From contig NW_024466599.1 in the NCBI RefSeq assembly GCF_017591425.1, positions 25,272,001 through 25,336,000 of the forward strand: a stretch of 64,000 bases of DNA. Direction: 5' to 3'. Source of the DNA: Ochotona curzoniae. Taxonomy: Eukaryota > Chordata > Mammalia > Lagomorpha > Ochotonidae. A program made the translations under genes and the position numbers. Of the stretch, positions 1 to 11,898 are shown in pieces (the first letter of the stretch is position 1; every line of letters starts with the position of its first letter). The notes under the pieces are model-generated. The model was not told the DNA's origin and made no database searches. It saw only the letters and a list, made by a program, of their open reading frames with translations.

Positions 1-2454
1 ACTTGAAAGAGCAAGTAAGAGAAATAGATTCTTCAATCAGATTAAGAAATAAAAGCATCTGTCTAATTACGTCTAACCCATAAGCTAGGCACAGAAGGAT
101 ACACATCAAGGGAAAACATGTCCTGGAAGAAATATCTTACTTAAGACATTAGTACCTCAAAAAATAATTCCTTGGACCATTATCCTTACTTCTGAAACAC
201 TAAAATACACATGTAGAGGAAAAAGGAATTTAAAAACCAAAGCATAGGGAAATAACTAAAGAATTAGATTCTTGAGGAAGATGGTATTGAAAGGTATGCA
301 ATCTCTGGAGAAGCAACAAGGGAATTTGGCAAACAGGCCTCCTCTACTTGAAAATGTTACAGGAAACCAGCACAGAATGATGCCTGTTCCAACAATTGCT
401 GGCAAAACTCCAACAACTAAAGTTATAAGCACAAGTTAAAAAGATGTTCAAGTTATATTGCCTCAGTGACAAAACCTAAACTATGTAAATGCAGCTCAAG
501 GAGAGGCCCAGTTTGGCATGGGATGTTTGGAATGATGGCTTATGAAGGCCACACAAATTATCTGATGATAGTTGCTGAGTTCCCAATCTGGAAAAAGAGT
601 TGATTGCCCATTTATTTGCAGTATGATTACCCAATAAAAAGGCTATACATCTTTAAAGTTCTGGTGTCAATTCCCAATTCTTCTCAAACTAAGGCATTGG
701 GAGAAAGCTCTTAGTGCAGAATACGTAATAGAAAATGTTCTACTCATTTCATTCAAAGTTTAACTTCTACTGTTCTGGTTCTTTTTTTCAGGGTCACATC
801 ACTTTCATGGTTTCATTCCACATAGCCAGCACTGAAAACATCCTTATAAAACTCCCATCACATCACAAGAAAATTTTGCAAGTTTCTTCATTCCCTTATT
901 TTCAGGACTAAGATAACATGGGTGATAATTCTAGTGGAACTGCTCTCTTCCATTGTATGAATCACTCATGTGTCCAGTTGGTTTAGAACCCTGAGATGGC
1001 ACCCTTCTCTATGTGTCTAACCCTGCAGCTCTCTCTCTGATCTCCACATTCTGAATTCCAGTTGACTGTTTTGGAGTTAGTGATCAGCAATGTGACTCAC
1101 ATCATTTGGTTTGGTCAGAGGAATATGCTCTGATTAGAGTTAGAGCTGACAACAGAATTCTCATGTGAAGCAACCTTTATGTAACTATAAACACCTCTAA
1201 ACAATTTTCCTAAAACAGGGGTATTCAACAGTGTACCTTCTCATATCCATATCAAAAGGTGGATTTTTTAAAGCAATGGTATTGCTGTACTCTTAAAACA
1301 AAGCATGTCTCTGTGGCAGTCTCCAATCCTCAGACACTTTCCAGCCCCTACGCTGGACTTGGGAACTCCATTGTTCAGCTAGAATTGGGGTCTTGACCAT
1401 AGCAGGATGCTCCATGCTTTGGTTAAATGCTTTGTCACTGTGTTCTCAAATGGCAGTTTACAAACCATGCACTGATGAATTCTGAAATGGATTTGGAAGT
1501 TTGTAGCCAGTGGTTGTTTTTTATTTTATTTTGTTTTTGTTTTAAACAAAGTGAGATGGAGGAGAAAAAGAAAGAAGTGGAAAGGAAAGAAGAAATTCAC
1601 ATGTAAGAGAAGATGCCATTTTATGAACCAATTGATTCAATTTATAAACTAGATGCAACTATTTCATTCCTTGATTCAGTCATATACAGTTAACTTTTCT
1701 GAACAATTTAAGGCACATCCAGATACAATTAAATTCTGAGTCTTATATCTACTATTTCGTGAAAGAATATCCTTGCCTTTTTCCTTCTCCTCAAACTATC
1801 TTTCTTATGACTTCCACATATTTCAGATTTTAGGAAGTTCTGATCAGACCACAGAGACCAATCCAAACTCAAGGTCAAGCTATCTAATTCCACTCAAAGC
1901 AGTTAAATATTCTGAGCTGTCTCAGTCCAGGGCTGGAGCACTTTGAATGAGAAAAGGAAAAGCACACAAGACACAGGGTTTAGTTAAAAGGAGATGGAAA
2001 GAGAATGTCGCACTAGGAAAACAAAGCCCAGTTCTGTTTAACAACATTTTTGATTCTCTTTTAAATAGGACAACACTTATAGAAAGCAAGATGAAAAAAA
2101 TACATGTGCATTACTTAAAGGTAGGCAAAAAGTAATGAAAAAGACTGGTAAATACAGTGAGAGACAGAACTACCGGGATTCCTGGGTGGGGCTATCTCTC
2201 AGTCAAAGGTACTTAACACTCCTGCACCTCTGTATGTTCAACCCAGTGCTGGCTGCCTCACAGGCCTACACTATTAATAGTACAGTCTTTCCAATCACGG
2301 GAGAAAACCAGGGCAGAATACTAGCAAACCCTGAAAACCGGAGGTTAAATTTACTTACTTAAAATTCTTGGTGTGTCTCCAATATTCTTGGAGAAATAAA
2401 CAAATTCCTTAATATTGCCTACAGGTTCACAGGCCCAGTCCCTGTCTTAGCTTT
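1..2454. other. Unassigned AT-rich sequence
   Basis: No gene or confident repeat is seen here. The stretch around 1,000-1,500 has the feel of an old, heavily diverged interspersed repeat, but I cannot place it. An A/G-rich run lies near 1,550-1,600. The short reading frames at 1,947-2,362 have no recognisable content. Confidence 0.5.
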
Positions 2455-2870
2455 TCAGCCTCACTCCTCTCTACTCCTCTGTACCCTCAGCCTCAATACA
2501 CTTGCTTGCATAAGTTCTCCTATCAGCAGGCTTTGCACCAGCTGTTCGTTCTGTTGGAACACAACTCCCTTCCACTTCACCTGCCAACTCCCATTCATCC
2601 TTCAGTAAATGGTCCCTTCCATGCCAAGCCTTCATTTGCTGAGATTTCTCCTGCCGGTGTTGTGTGCCCTTCTTCTGTGCCCCAACACTTCTCAAACATA
2701 ACGCATTTCCTACTTGCCACAGGCCATAGGGAACAAATGCCAAGCAGCAACTAGGTCTTTCTGGTTCACAGAACTTATTTCTTGACCTTTCTTTCTTGTT
2801 TATCCCTATACCTGACTCAGCAGTGGGCAATAATAAACACTTTATGATCTTGGTTGCCACTGCTATTGTT
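2455..2870 (+). mobile_element. L2 LINE 3' region, old copy
   Basis: The order of motifs follows the L2 3' end in sense: a 'ctttgcaccagctgttc' segment, a 'cattcatccttcagtaaat' segment, and a closing 'gcagtgggcaataataaaca' that corresponds to the usual 'cacatagtaggtgctcaataaa' end. Diverged and without coding capacity. The antisense 129-codon frame over it is a by-product. Confidence 0.7.
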
Positions 2871-2923
2871 GTTGAACTCTAGCTCTCCTCAGGGCTATGT
2901 TTCCCTCTCACTACAGGCCTGAC

Positions 2924-2940
2924 TTTTTTTTTTTTTTTTT
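2924..2940. repeat. Poly(T) run
   Basis: Seventeen consecutive T. It could be the A-tail of a minus-strand retroposed copy lying to the right, but the adjacent sequence is not recognised. Confidence 0.8.
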
Positions 2941-3477
2941 GCTTAAATTCGCTTACCTTTGAAATGAAGAGTGTAGTTAAGATTACACACACACATAAAC
3001 TGGTCAATGAAATTAAGTCTTGGATAATTATGTCACCCTTGTTCCTATTCCTTCATGCTTATTCAGTGACACCTGTCTCACCTCATTGAATATCATCCTG
3101 TGTATCCCTTTCACCTACGTATGAAGAATACCTGAGCACTGAGAGCCCCATTAGTACATTTTCTATTTTCATACTTAATGATTGGCATAAAATTCCAACA
3201 GCCAAGTTTAGCCAAGATATTTGAAAACTGCTAAAAAAATTGAACTCTTAATATTTGCAGCCTTTTCAAACCTAAGTTTCTTCTTGGAGCTATCAGTAAT
3301 ATCCTGACCAGAAGCTCTTGTACACACAAACTATCCCTATTAACAACAAGTCAGGCTAATTTTCTGAGACAGACACCTTCAGTGAATAAATCCTTTGATG
3401 CCCAAAACACCCTGTGCTGGAGTCTTTTGTGGAAAATCCACTGATAAGATGTAGAAGTAATGGAATCTTTTTCCAAA

Positions 3478-3625
3478 CATGTCATGTTGTATCAGATAAC
3501 TTTGGATAAATCATTTAACACATCCCTTCCTCTGTTTCCTCATCAGTAAAATAAGAACTGACTAGATCATATTTATATTCTAGTACAGTTAAAATAGTTT
3601 TCACTCTATGAACTTGTGCTTAGAA
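3478..3625 (+). mobile_element. MIR SINE fragment
   Basis: Contains the MIR core-to-tail pattern in sense: a diverged 'ctttggataaatcatttaac' followed by 'cctctgtttcctcatcagta' and 'aaaataagaac'. Ancient, diverged copy. Confidence 0.7.
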
Positions 3626-3649
3626 AGCATTTCAGTCTGCATTCCAGCA

Positions 3650-4080
3650 GAAAGCAGATGACACATTCAAAATGAGCATTTTAGGAGAATTTAATAAAAG
3701 GACTATTTATTAATAATTTAATACTGGACTAATGTAGTAACCTAGTCCAATTACAGCAGAAAAATCATCCATCCATGATGTATCCAGAAGTCAGAAAGAC
3801 AGGTGTTGGAGGTGACCACATAACACTAGTGACAGCCTCCCCAGTAGAGGCAGCTAGCCTGGGAGAGTGGCACTCGGTGCTCCGTCACCTCCACGCAGGT
3901 CAGCCACATGGAGGGCAATACAGGCGGAGAAGGATGGAGAGGGACTCCAGAGAGGAAGTCAGATGTCCAGCCTGAAGGCTGCTTATGACAGGGAGAGGCT
4001 AGGAGCAGAGAATAGCTTTATATATGATGAGTTGCAACACTGCCGACAAAAACATGTTTATTGTCTATAGCAGAGTTTTG
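3650..4080 (-). mobile_element. Possible old LTR fragment (low confidence)
   Basis: 'gagaatttaataaaaggact' followed by a GC-richer block rich in 'cagcc' and 'gagg' words resembles the antisense end of an old mammalian LTR. Family not identified. Two short overlapping frames here (66 and 67 codons) look like chance. Confidence 0.3.
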
Positions 4081-5277
4081 TTGGTTCCCTAACATTCTGG
4101 TTAAGTGTAAATCATCTGCCTTCCCTTCAAGGAAATGACATTGCTACAATCAGCTGTATCCAATAAGCCACAGGTTAGTAAAATAAGAAAAATGTTTATG
4201 CTACTAGAGAGTCTTTTTAGAAAGTAACTTATGGCAACAGAAAATGTTTTGCATCACCTAGTAACCTATGCACCTTATTTTAAAATCCTTTTGAATAGAT
4301 GAGTTATAGAGTAGCCTTTTGAGAGCAATCTAAATTATTATTATCCGATTCTTATGTAGATTTATAATTAATCTAACAACTATGATCTGACCATGAATAT
4401 GCCTTCACCATCTGTTATCTTTACCCTGAATTTGATCATGCATAATACATAACCATCTGACAGTTGAATCTAATCCATAATGTGGCCATCCATGATACAG
4501 ATCCATCCATAGTGTGCTAATTTGCATTCCTCACCATTGTCATCCAATTCCTATCCAGAGCCTTTTCAATGAGTTTCAAGCACCAGGGGAACAATCTACC
4601 TACAGACATGGCCATATGGGATGCAACATGTATTCTCCAGTGTCCTGGGTCTAATCCTAATTGTCACCAGTGGAGCCAAAATGTGTCACTCCAAACATGA
4701 GCAGGGGTGCTCTTGGGCATTGTCAAGATGCTTAATGGGGCTGCAGTATGGTGCTGCTGATAGTGTGTATTTTAATGAGGCATCTAAGTGCACAGTTATT
4801 TTTCCATCTAAACCAGTCCTACATGCAGGTGAAAGACAGCCATGTGACAGTAAGTGTCAGACAGTGGTTGGCACATGTGACCAACTTATAAGAAGTGAAG
4901 AGTAAGCATTTACAATTATAAGCAATCACTGTCCACCTGCCCTTGAACTCATCATTCCAGTCTTCTCTGCCATTGCATCTGCAATCTTTCCCTCTGTGAC
5001 TTGATATTCACCTGTAATTTTTTCTTTCCCAAGGTCCTTCTGGATTGGTGGTGACTGGTGAAATCTCTACTTAATGCTTCATATCTATGCACATTCCAAT
5101 GCAAAACACAATGCCAATTATAAAAAATGTTCCTGTGTTAAAAAGCAATATCCACCAAAATAAAAACCATCCCGGGACTGATTTGGCTGGCACATCACCC
5201 AATTTTAAACATTGTTTCAAATGATTAAGTTATTTGCTTCCATACATTTTGGTTCTGGGACATTAGATCCAGTGCAG
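4081..5277. other. Unassigned sequence
   Basis: No gene or repeat recognised. It includes a 94-codon frame at 4,621-4,905 with a hydrophobic start and seven cysteines. I see no homology, Kozak context or splice structure to support it. Several 'atccat' words recur between 4,450 and 4,520. Confidence 0.5.
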
Positions 5278-5289
5278 CCTAAGATATTT

Positions 5290-5558
5290 AATTTTTTTGT
5301 TTTGTTTTGTTTTTAAATCTTCTGTCCATTGATTCACTCCCCAAGCAGCTACGACAGCCGCAGCGTGGAACCTCTTCTGGGTCTCCCTTATGGGTGCAGG
5401 GTCCCAAGGGTTTGAGCCATCCTTGACTGCTTTCCCAGGCCACAAGTAGGGAGCTGCATGGGAAGCATGGCTGTCAGGATTAGAAATGGTGCCCATATGG
5501 GATCCCAGCCCTTGCTAGTTGAGGACTTTAGCTGCTAGGCTATTGTGCCGAGGCCCAG
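5290..5558 (-). mobile_element. CSINE, antisense
   Basis: Reads as the reverse of the lagomorph C SINE: a T-rich tail, 'gattcactccccaagcagct', 'ctttcccaggccacaagtag', 'ggtgcccatatgggatccca' and the head 'gccgaggcccag'. Flanked by an imperfect target duplication, taagatattt on the left and taggatattt on the right. Confidence 0.92.
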
Positions 5559-5734
5559 TTTAGGATATTTGTGAGGCATAATCCAGATCGATTCTCTTGA
5601 ACAAAGCTTCTATACTTCCTAGAGAATTTCTAACTATGGGTAGACTAAAGAAGACTCACTAGTATTTTAGTGCTGGAAGACACCTGAGTTAAATTTTGTA
5701 GTTGTTGCATTTAAGAATAAGCCTTCTAAGTCTT

Positions 5735-5840
5735 CTAAGAACATATGTATTTATGTGAAAAGCAAAATGAGAGAGAGAGGGCTGTAGATGGCAGCATTAC
5801 AGGTGGCAACTTAATCCACTATGTCACAGTGTCTGCCATG
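5735..5840 (-). mobile_element. CSINE remnant, internally deleted
   Basis: The tail (GA-rich) and head ('ggcaacttaatccactatgt') of an antisense CSINE are joined with most of the body missing. Old and diverged. Confidence 0.6.
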
Positions 5841-5989
5841 AATTACATTTTTTTTAAAATAGCACTTCCTGAATTTCAAAGTGACTACATTCCACGGGCA
5901 TAAATGTAATGGAAGGAACTCTAAGGGGTTAAGTTTATTCCACACTTTCTTCTCATCACAATCGGCTTCTCTGATCTTTTTAAACTGCG

Positions 5990-6180
5990 GTTATAAGCAG
6001 GAAATCCTCTCATTTGATGTCAGCTGATCCTCCTTTTTTCAGTCCAGCCAGAGTAATTGTCTACAAGGTCATTACATTTGTTATTGGGCCTGGGACCAAT
6101 TTTCTTCACAATGTCCGGTTGCTATATCACTCCATATTCATCATTTTGCTCAAAATTAACCAAAGGAGAACCTAAGTCAA
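5990..6180. other. Unique AT/GC-balanced segment, possible conserved element
   Basis: No repeat signature. It contains closely packed words such as 'aaggtcattacatttgttat', 'gggcctgggaccaat' and 'acaatgtcc' (a SOX-like ACAAT). Regulatory function is speculation without cross-species conservation. Confidence 0.25.
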
Positions 6181-6191
6181 GGTTATAGGGC

Positions 6192-6292
6192 AAGCAACTC
6201 GTAGTCAGCCAGTGTCCTGGGGAGTGAACCAGAAGGTGGAAGACTCGTTCTCTCTGTTTCTAATCCTCTCTTTGTAATTCTTTCAAAAATGA
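6192..6292 (+). mobile_element. CSINE 3' fragment
   Basis: 'ctggggagtgaaccagaagg' and the pyrimidine-rich tail match the CSINE 3' third. The 5' two-thirds are absent. Confidence 0.75.
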
Positions 6293-6310
6293 TTTCAAAA
6301 AATCCTTTTA

Positions 6311-6615
6311 GGGCCCAGCGCAGTAGTCTAGTGGCTAAAATCCTTGTCTTGTACTCCCTGGGATCCCATATGGGTGCCAGTTCATGTCCCAGCGGAAAAG
6401 CAGGAAAGTAGTCAAGGATAGCCAAAAGCCTTAGGACCCCACACTTGTGTGGGAGACTTGGAAGAAACTCCAGGTTCCTGGCTTCGGATTGGCTCAGCTC
6501 CAGCCGGTGTGGCCACCTGGAGAGTAAATCAGTGGATGGAAGATCATCTTCTCTGTCTCTTCTGCTCTCTGTATATCTGACTTCCTAATTACAAATAAAT
6601 ATTTTTAAAAAATAA
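6311..6615 (+). mobile_element. CSINE, nearly full length
   Basis: Starts 'gggcccagcgcagtag', carries 'gggatcccatatgggtgcca', 'cttcggattggctcagctcc', the pyrimidine tract and an A-rich 3' end. An internal segment is shortened near 6,395. It begins just after an older CSINE tail. Confidence 0.93.
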
Positions 6616-6963
6616 AGGAGAAAAGGGTCTATTTAGTCATATCGTTGATGAAATAAATTAAGAATGCTAAACAATTTAAAGTGGAATCAAATTCTTTCTA
6701 TATCACTAAATTAAATCTTGTTAATGACTGAGAGTGATGTGTATCTATAATTCTTATATTTGTTTCGTTAGCCTCTCCACCCTTCATTATTCAGTTAGCA
6801 CTGCTGAGTTAAGACAGTAGAAGACATTCAAGAAGGGAAATTTGTCACGGAGTAGCTCTCATGTAACGCAAGCCATTTAGCATCCCAGGCCCAACAAATT
6901 TACAAAACAACCCCGCCTTCCTCATTGTGACCTCTAAAAATGAATTCACACGATTCCACATGC

Positions 6964-6977
6964 CCACTAGGGGGTAG
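6964..6977 (+). promoter_or_regulatory. CTCF-like motif
   Basis: 'ccactagggggtag' fits the CTCF core (CCACNAGGGGGCGS) apart from T in place of the usual C and an A nearby. The bases 'tgc' before and 'tac' after also agree with the extended motif. It lies in non-repeat sequence. Predicted by eye only. Confidence 0.5.
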
Positions 6978-7249
6978 TACCGGTTGCAGCTAAAACCTAT
7001 TGATTTAAGCCTTTCCTTTCTTCAAGAGGCGGCTCCCAGTCTTCTCTTTCATTCTTGGATTATTTCAGACTATATTGATTTCTGTACCTTTTTTTGAATT
7101 TCAAGTGCTGTTGGAGACTATAGTGAATCATTGACTTCTTAATTATGTGCTAATTGTTTCACGTGTGTTGGTTTTCTTTCTCAGCTTGACCATAAATTTT
7201 TAAAAAGCAGCAATAATGTGTAAGTCTAGAATGTTCCCTGCGTCATGCA

Positions 7250-7672
7250 GCGACTAACACAGTGCTGGGTCCCTTATGAATTCTGCCTGGCTGTTGAAGA
7301 TCCAAGCTTTCCTTACCTTTTTGTCATTTCTCCATGCTCTCAATTTGCCCTTTTCTCCCAGCAACCAGAAATACCTCTTTGGCGTTGCCTGAACATACTA
7401 TATAGGTTCACCATTAAGCCTTCACAGATGTTTATTTTTTGCGTAAGCAATACATCGCAATTTACTTTAGTCTCATTGACACTCTATCTGATCTTCAAAT
7501 CCCCCTCCAATAAATTACTTCCTTCTCTGTAGTTTTTGTATTGTTCTATGAATATATAACTTCGTTCTTTACTTGGTTCTTGTTCCTAAAGAAGACAGAA
7601 CTGTGTATTCTTTACTTTCCTAAGTCCTAACATTATGGCTGGCAGCCAATGGATATTAACTAAATGTTGTTA
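7250..7672 (+). mobile_element. L2 LINE 3' region
   Basis: Sense L2 3' segment, ending 'taacattatggctggcagcc' and 'ggatattaactaaatgttgt', which mirror the L2 'atggctggcacatagtaggtgctcaataaatgttgttgaat' end. Pyrimidine-rich upstream body. The 95-codon frame inside it is incidental. A second L2-like piece may precede it (7,120-7,249). Confidence 0.65.
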
Positions 7673-8067
7673 AATCACATATCGTATTTTTAACATTCAT
7701 AAGCATGAAGCATGCCACGAAGAATGGAGAAAAATGTTGGTTACTAAGTGGAGCAGCTGTTTCCTTTTCCTCATTATATCTTTTTTTTCTTACTTAGTAA
7801 TTCTAAGGAATACAACATACATGCCTTATTACTACTATTCAGAGCTCGATTTAAACTTACATATATAAGACAGTTTGATTAAAGTACCTGTGATAGTCAA
7901 CTTTGATATGTCTTGATTTTTTATTTGGTTTGCTTCTTTCTTTACTTGATCCAATGGAATACTCAAGGCATACAGTAGGTACTATCAGCAAGAAATTAAC
8001 TCAAGCTGAACACACAACTGAGCAATTGAACTAAAAAAAAGGAAAAAGTCTACAGTGCCTAAGAATC

Positions 8068-8435
8068 CTCTCCTCTTTCTCCACATCGCCACGAGCATTT
8101 GTTACTGCCTTTTTTATCATAACCGTTCTGACCAGGGTAAGATGATATCTCACTGTGGTTTCAATTTACGTTTCCTTGATGGATGGTGATGTCAAGCGTC
8201 TTTGTCATATATTTCTTGGCCATTTTTATTTCTTCTTTTGAGAACTGTCTATTCATGCCCTTTGCACATTTCTGAAATGGATTAGTTATTTGCTGTTCTT
8301 GTTTATTTTTTGCATTTCTAATATATTGGTGATATTAATCCTTGCTCATACAAGTAGCCTCAAATATCTTCTCCCATTAAATTGGATGTCTCTTCATAAT
8401 ACTGATTGTCTCCTTTGCTATTCACAAGCTTCAGA
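8068..8435 (-). mobile_element. L1 ORF2 3' segment, inverted arm
   Basis: Antisense L1: 'ctctttctccacatcgccac' and 'agatgatatctcactgtggt' are the reverse of the ORF2 C-terminal region, and 'atatcttctcccattaaatt' follows. It joins directly to a sense L1 arm at about 8,436, the arrangement produced by twin priming. Confidence 0.8.
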
Positions 8436-8436
8436 A

Positions 8437-8700
8437 TTAGTGGGAATGCAAATTAATATAGTCACTGTGGAAAACAGCTTGGAAGACTCTCAAAATTAGC
8501 AATAGAACTTCCATATGATCCAGCAACCTGACTATCACATATGTATTCAAAAGACATGAATTCACAGTATCAAAGAGATAACCTCCACCACCATGGAATA
8601 ACAGCACTATTCACAATAGTGCAAAATATGACAGCAACCAAAGCACTCATTATCAGATTAATCAGGAAAATGTGTTATATGCACATTCTATAATCCTCTT
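8437..8700 (+). mobile_element. L1 ORF2/3' segment, direct arm
   Basis: 'agtgggaatgcaaattaata', 'cagcttggaagactctcaaa' and 'cactattcacaatagtgcaa' are the sense continuation of the L1 3' coding end. It begins where the inverted arm's L1 coordinates stop. The 3' end is lost at a CSINE boundary. Confidence 0.85.
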
Positions 8701-8711
8701 CTATTGGCTTC

Positions 8712-9015
8712 AACTAGCTGGTCCTCTGCCTTCAAGCACTGGTACCCCATATAGTTACTGGTTCTAGTCCTGGCTGCCCCTTTTCTGATCCAGCTCACCG
8801 TCTTTACCCTGGGAGAGCAGGAGAGGATGGCCCAATCCCTAGCACTCACATCTAAGAGACCCGGAAGAAGTGCCTGGCTCCTGGCTTCAAATCAGCTCGG
8901 CTCTGGCCAGTGTGGCCATTTGGGGAGTGAACCAGCAAATGGAAGATTTTTCTGTCTCTCTTCTATGTAAATCTGTTTTCCAATAAAAAAAGAAATTAGT
9001 AAATCCTTTTTTAAA
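8712..9015 (+). mobile_element. CSINE, diverged
   Basis: 'ggtaccccatatagttactg', 'gacccggaagaagtgcctgg', 'ttggggagtgaaccagcaaa' and an A-rich tail identify it. The head is more diverged than the tail. Confidence 0.88.
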
Positions 9016-9044
9016 AAAATAGTGAAATCCTGCCATTTGCTGGG

Positions 9045-9352
9045 CCACTGATGGCTTGGATCAAACAGCTGAGTAAAAGGGGTTTCCTTCTGTTGTGGGT
9101 GGAGATTTAAGGCCCTCCAGGGTTTTAGACATTGTGGCTCTAGACACAGACTGGGGCCTGTGCCATATTCTCCTTAACCCTCAGGCTTTGTAGACTCTAC
9201 ATGAATAACGCTGTTGGTTAATGATTGCTCCAGTCGCAGGTGGCAGACTGGGGAACTTCTCAGCCTCCAAACCATAGCAGCCAATTCCCAATTTAGATAA
9301 CAAATAGGATATTCATTCTTTTTCTTTGGGGAATCTGAATCTAATACATACA
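9045..9352 (+). mobile_element. Old LTR-like repeat, 3' portion
   Basis: 'ggggaacttctcagcctcca', 'agccaattccc' and a final 'ggggaatctgaatctaatac' match the 3' part of the same repeat family seen at 61,198-61,955 ('cttctcagcctccatgactc', closing 'ggaaaactctaata'). Subfamily not named. Confidence 0.55.
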
Positions 9353-10330
9353 TTTTTGTCCATATTATTAATCAAAGTCATCTTTTTCTGTTCCAGGATT
9401 TAATCTAATAAGTCTCCTCAGTCTCCAGGTGGTTATGGCTTCAAACTCTTTATTTTCATAAATTTGATGCTTTTGAGATAAATGAGCCAGATATTTTGTT
9501 CCATAGTTCCATTTTCTTGCATTTTTTTTCTCACAATTGAAATTAGATTATGGATTTGAACGAGAAATGCAGAAGAGAGGACATACTCTTCTAATCACAT
9601 CACATCACACCAGGAGGTACATGATATTGCTTCTGTCACCCCAATCGTTGGATTGGAATCTTCCATATTTCTCCACTGAAAAGGTACTCATTCAATTTCA
9701 AGTGAAGGCCTTACACACTCTAATCCTTACAGCAATTCAACAAATCCTGTGTAATCAAGAGAAGGAACACAGTACTCCACCTCCTGGACAAAGTTGTGTC
9801 AAGGAATTTATAATGACCCAATTATAGCTATGTACATGGTACTATAAGACAGCAAACAAGAAAACTTTCAAATGCAGTATCCAAATATATTATTCTGCAT
9901 TCCTGAAACATCTATCATGGCAGATGAAATGCTTGGCTTTAACCACACAGCCTATAATTATCTAGTAACTGACTAAATCCCAAGCATGCCATATATTTGT
10001 GAGGAAGAGGTAAAAGCTGATAAGAAGCTAATGCAAAACATTTAATTTGAATATTCTTCATCCATTCATTCATCCATTTGGGAACAGGGAAGAGGAAGAG
10101 ACTAAGATATTCTTCAAGATAAACCATAGTATATATTGAGAGAACAAAAATATCTTTTATCTAAGCACCAACTTTTTCAAAGGAATAATTTCTACACACA
10201 CACGCACAAAAGTAATGCTATAGGTAACCATGCTGTTAAAAGTTAAAAAAAAAAAGGTTTATGAAGGTGTGCTATACGGATGGAACAGTTATGAGTTCAT
10301 AAAACCCTGTTTCAGTTTTGGTTTCTCCTC
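9353..10330. other. Unassigned sequence
   Basis: No gene or confident repeat recognised. A 96-codon frame at 9,537-9,827 has no recognisable protein features. Part of 9,690-9,750 faintly resembles antisense MIR. Confidence 0.45.
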
Positions 10331-10479
10331 CATGGTTCACAAACTTTGTAGGTAGGCAGGATCATAAATTCCAAATATAGCCTCTAAAATCTGCAAGTTT
10401 CTTCCCAACTGTTTTTCCCCTGTTTGCTGGCTGAAGTTAAGGGTAGCTGGGAAGGTTCTAGAGATCCTGTGAGATGATG

Positions 10480-10650
10480 AAGACCCCTCTAGATAAACAA
10501 ACCCCATAACCCTAAATGACCTTATGGACCACAGCCCCACTGACCCCTCCTGAACTGTGATGTGAGTGAGAAATGAATGTCTGTTGTGTTAACCCACTGA
10601 GGCTCAGGAGCTGTTTGTTATAACCATTAAATTCTACGGACCAAAATAAA
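10480..10650 (+). mobile_element. MaLR-like LTR 3' end
   Basis: 'gtctgttgtgttaacccact', 'gaggctcaggagctgtttgt' and 'tataaccattaaattc' follow the usual 3' end of old MaLR-type LTRs (…TGTTGT TTAAGCCACT…TTTGTTATA). Family assignment is approximate. Confidence 0.5.
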
Positions 10651-10659
10651 TAATGGCAC

Positions 10660-10673
10660 TCCCCAGGGGGCAG
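10660..10673 (+). promoter_or_regulatory. Weak CTCF-like motif
   Basis: 'tccccagggggcag' shares the AGGGGGCAG half of the CTCF core but departs at the 5' side. Weak candidate. Confidence 0.25.
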
Positions 10674-10678
10674 TTTCT

Positions 10679-10882
10679 CCCTCTCTCTCCCTCTCTCTCT
10701 ATTTTATACAAATATATATATATATAATACCTGCAAGTATATAGGTGTAAATATGTACTAAATATATAATAAATACATATAATATATAATAAATATAATA
10801 TATAATTATATTATACAATAAAATAATATATAATATGTTGTAATAAATATAATACAAATAATATATAATAAATATATATATA
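10679..10882. repeat. Pyrimidine and (TA)-rich low-complexity tract
   Basis: A CT-rich run (10,679-10,700) leads into about 180 bp built from TATA, ATAATA and AATAAATATA words with imperfect periodicity. It is likely unstable and poorly assembled in short-read data. Confidence 0.9.
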
Positions 10883-11880
10883 ACCTGTAAATCTGCCTTT
10901 AAAATAAAAATAAAACCTTAAGAAGATATTCAAAAATCTCAGAACCAACTTTGCCAACAGAAAAATTAGATGGGGAACAAAGTATAATTAAAGTTAGTGA
11001 AAAATAAATGGGAATACTTGACCATGTTTCCGTAGCTTTATAAGAAATTGCCTACTTAGCAGCTGTAAAGGAAGGATTCTAACAGGCAGGTCACTTAGCA
11101 ACAGGTGATAGCTCCATTCTGATGTATTAGCTAAAGAAACCTAGTTTCGGTGATCATATCTCAACCTGTTATATCTCCCTGAGTATATTATTCTTCACAC
11201 TTCCAGCGTGGTATGAGATTTATGGAAAAATATATTCCATTGAAATGCCATGTGCAGACAACATAGAGGTGCCTCTGTATGTCCCTTTCTTCCCAGGTTC
11301 TCAAAGATGAGAAGGGAGCTTCATCATTGGCTATAAAAGCTCATGACTAATTTATTTATCCAAGAGAAAAGTTTTGTGAAAAAGTTCCTAAACAACTGGC
11401 CATAATGTTCACACTTAGTTGATGCACATCTTGCTAACACACAGCATTTTCATAAATTTGCCAAAAGCATTTCCATATTTACTGTGGCAAATTATGCTTT
11501 TTTTTTAAATGCATGGCTTCCTGTCTCCTCTAGTGTAACAGGTAGGGTGTTGGTGAAGAAAGGTAGAGTTTTATGCATTATAACATGTCTAGCTAATATA
11601 GAGTTCCATGTTTTTACATTTGCATTGGAAGTTGTTTTTAATATGAAAAGATACCAAAAATACTTCAGAAAAGACATGGATGGTGGATAAAATTTTTAAA
11701 GGGCCAACTATTCCACAAGAGACAATTTAATCATCAATTCACTAAGTTAATAGCTATATGCAACTGTGCATTGATAATCCACCATAAGCGCTAACTCCCT
11801 CTGAGAGTTAACATATTGATATTGCAAAATTGATTCAGGTTCACAATGAACTACAAACAAACCAATGCATTAACTCCACT
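10883..11880. other. Unassigned sequence
   Basis: No gene or confident repeat recognised. Overlapping 68- and 61-codon frames on opposite strands at 11,484-11,690 have no recognisable content. Confidence 0.5.
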
Positions 11881-11898
11881 CCATGTTCCCCAATCTTT

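Noticed and set aside
2471..2860. 129-codon minus-strand frame
   Set aside because: Antisense to an L2 3' region; no recognisable domain.
4621..4905. 94-codon frame with a hydrophobic N-terminus and several cysteines, resembling a small secreted protein
   Set aside because: No second exon, no homology recognised, a generic length for chance frames; kept only as unassigned sequence.
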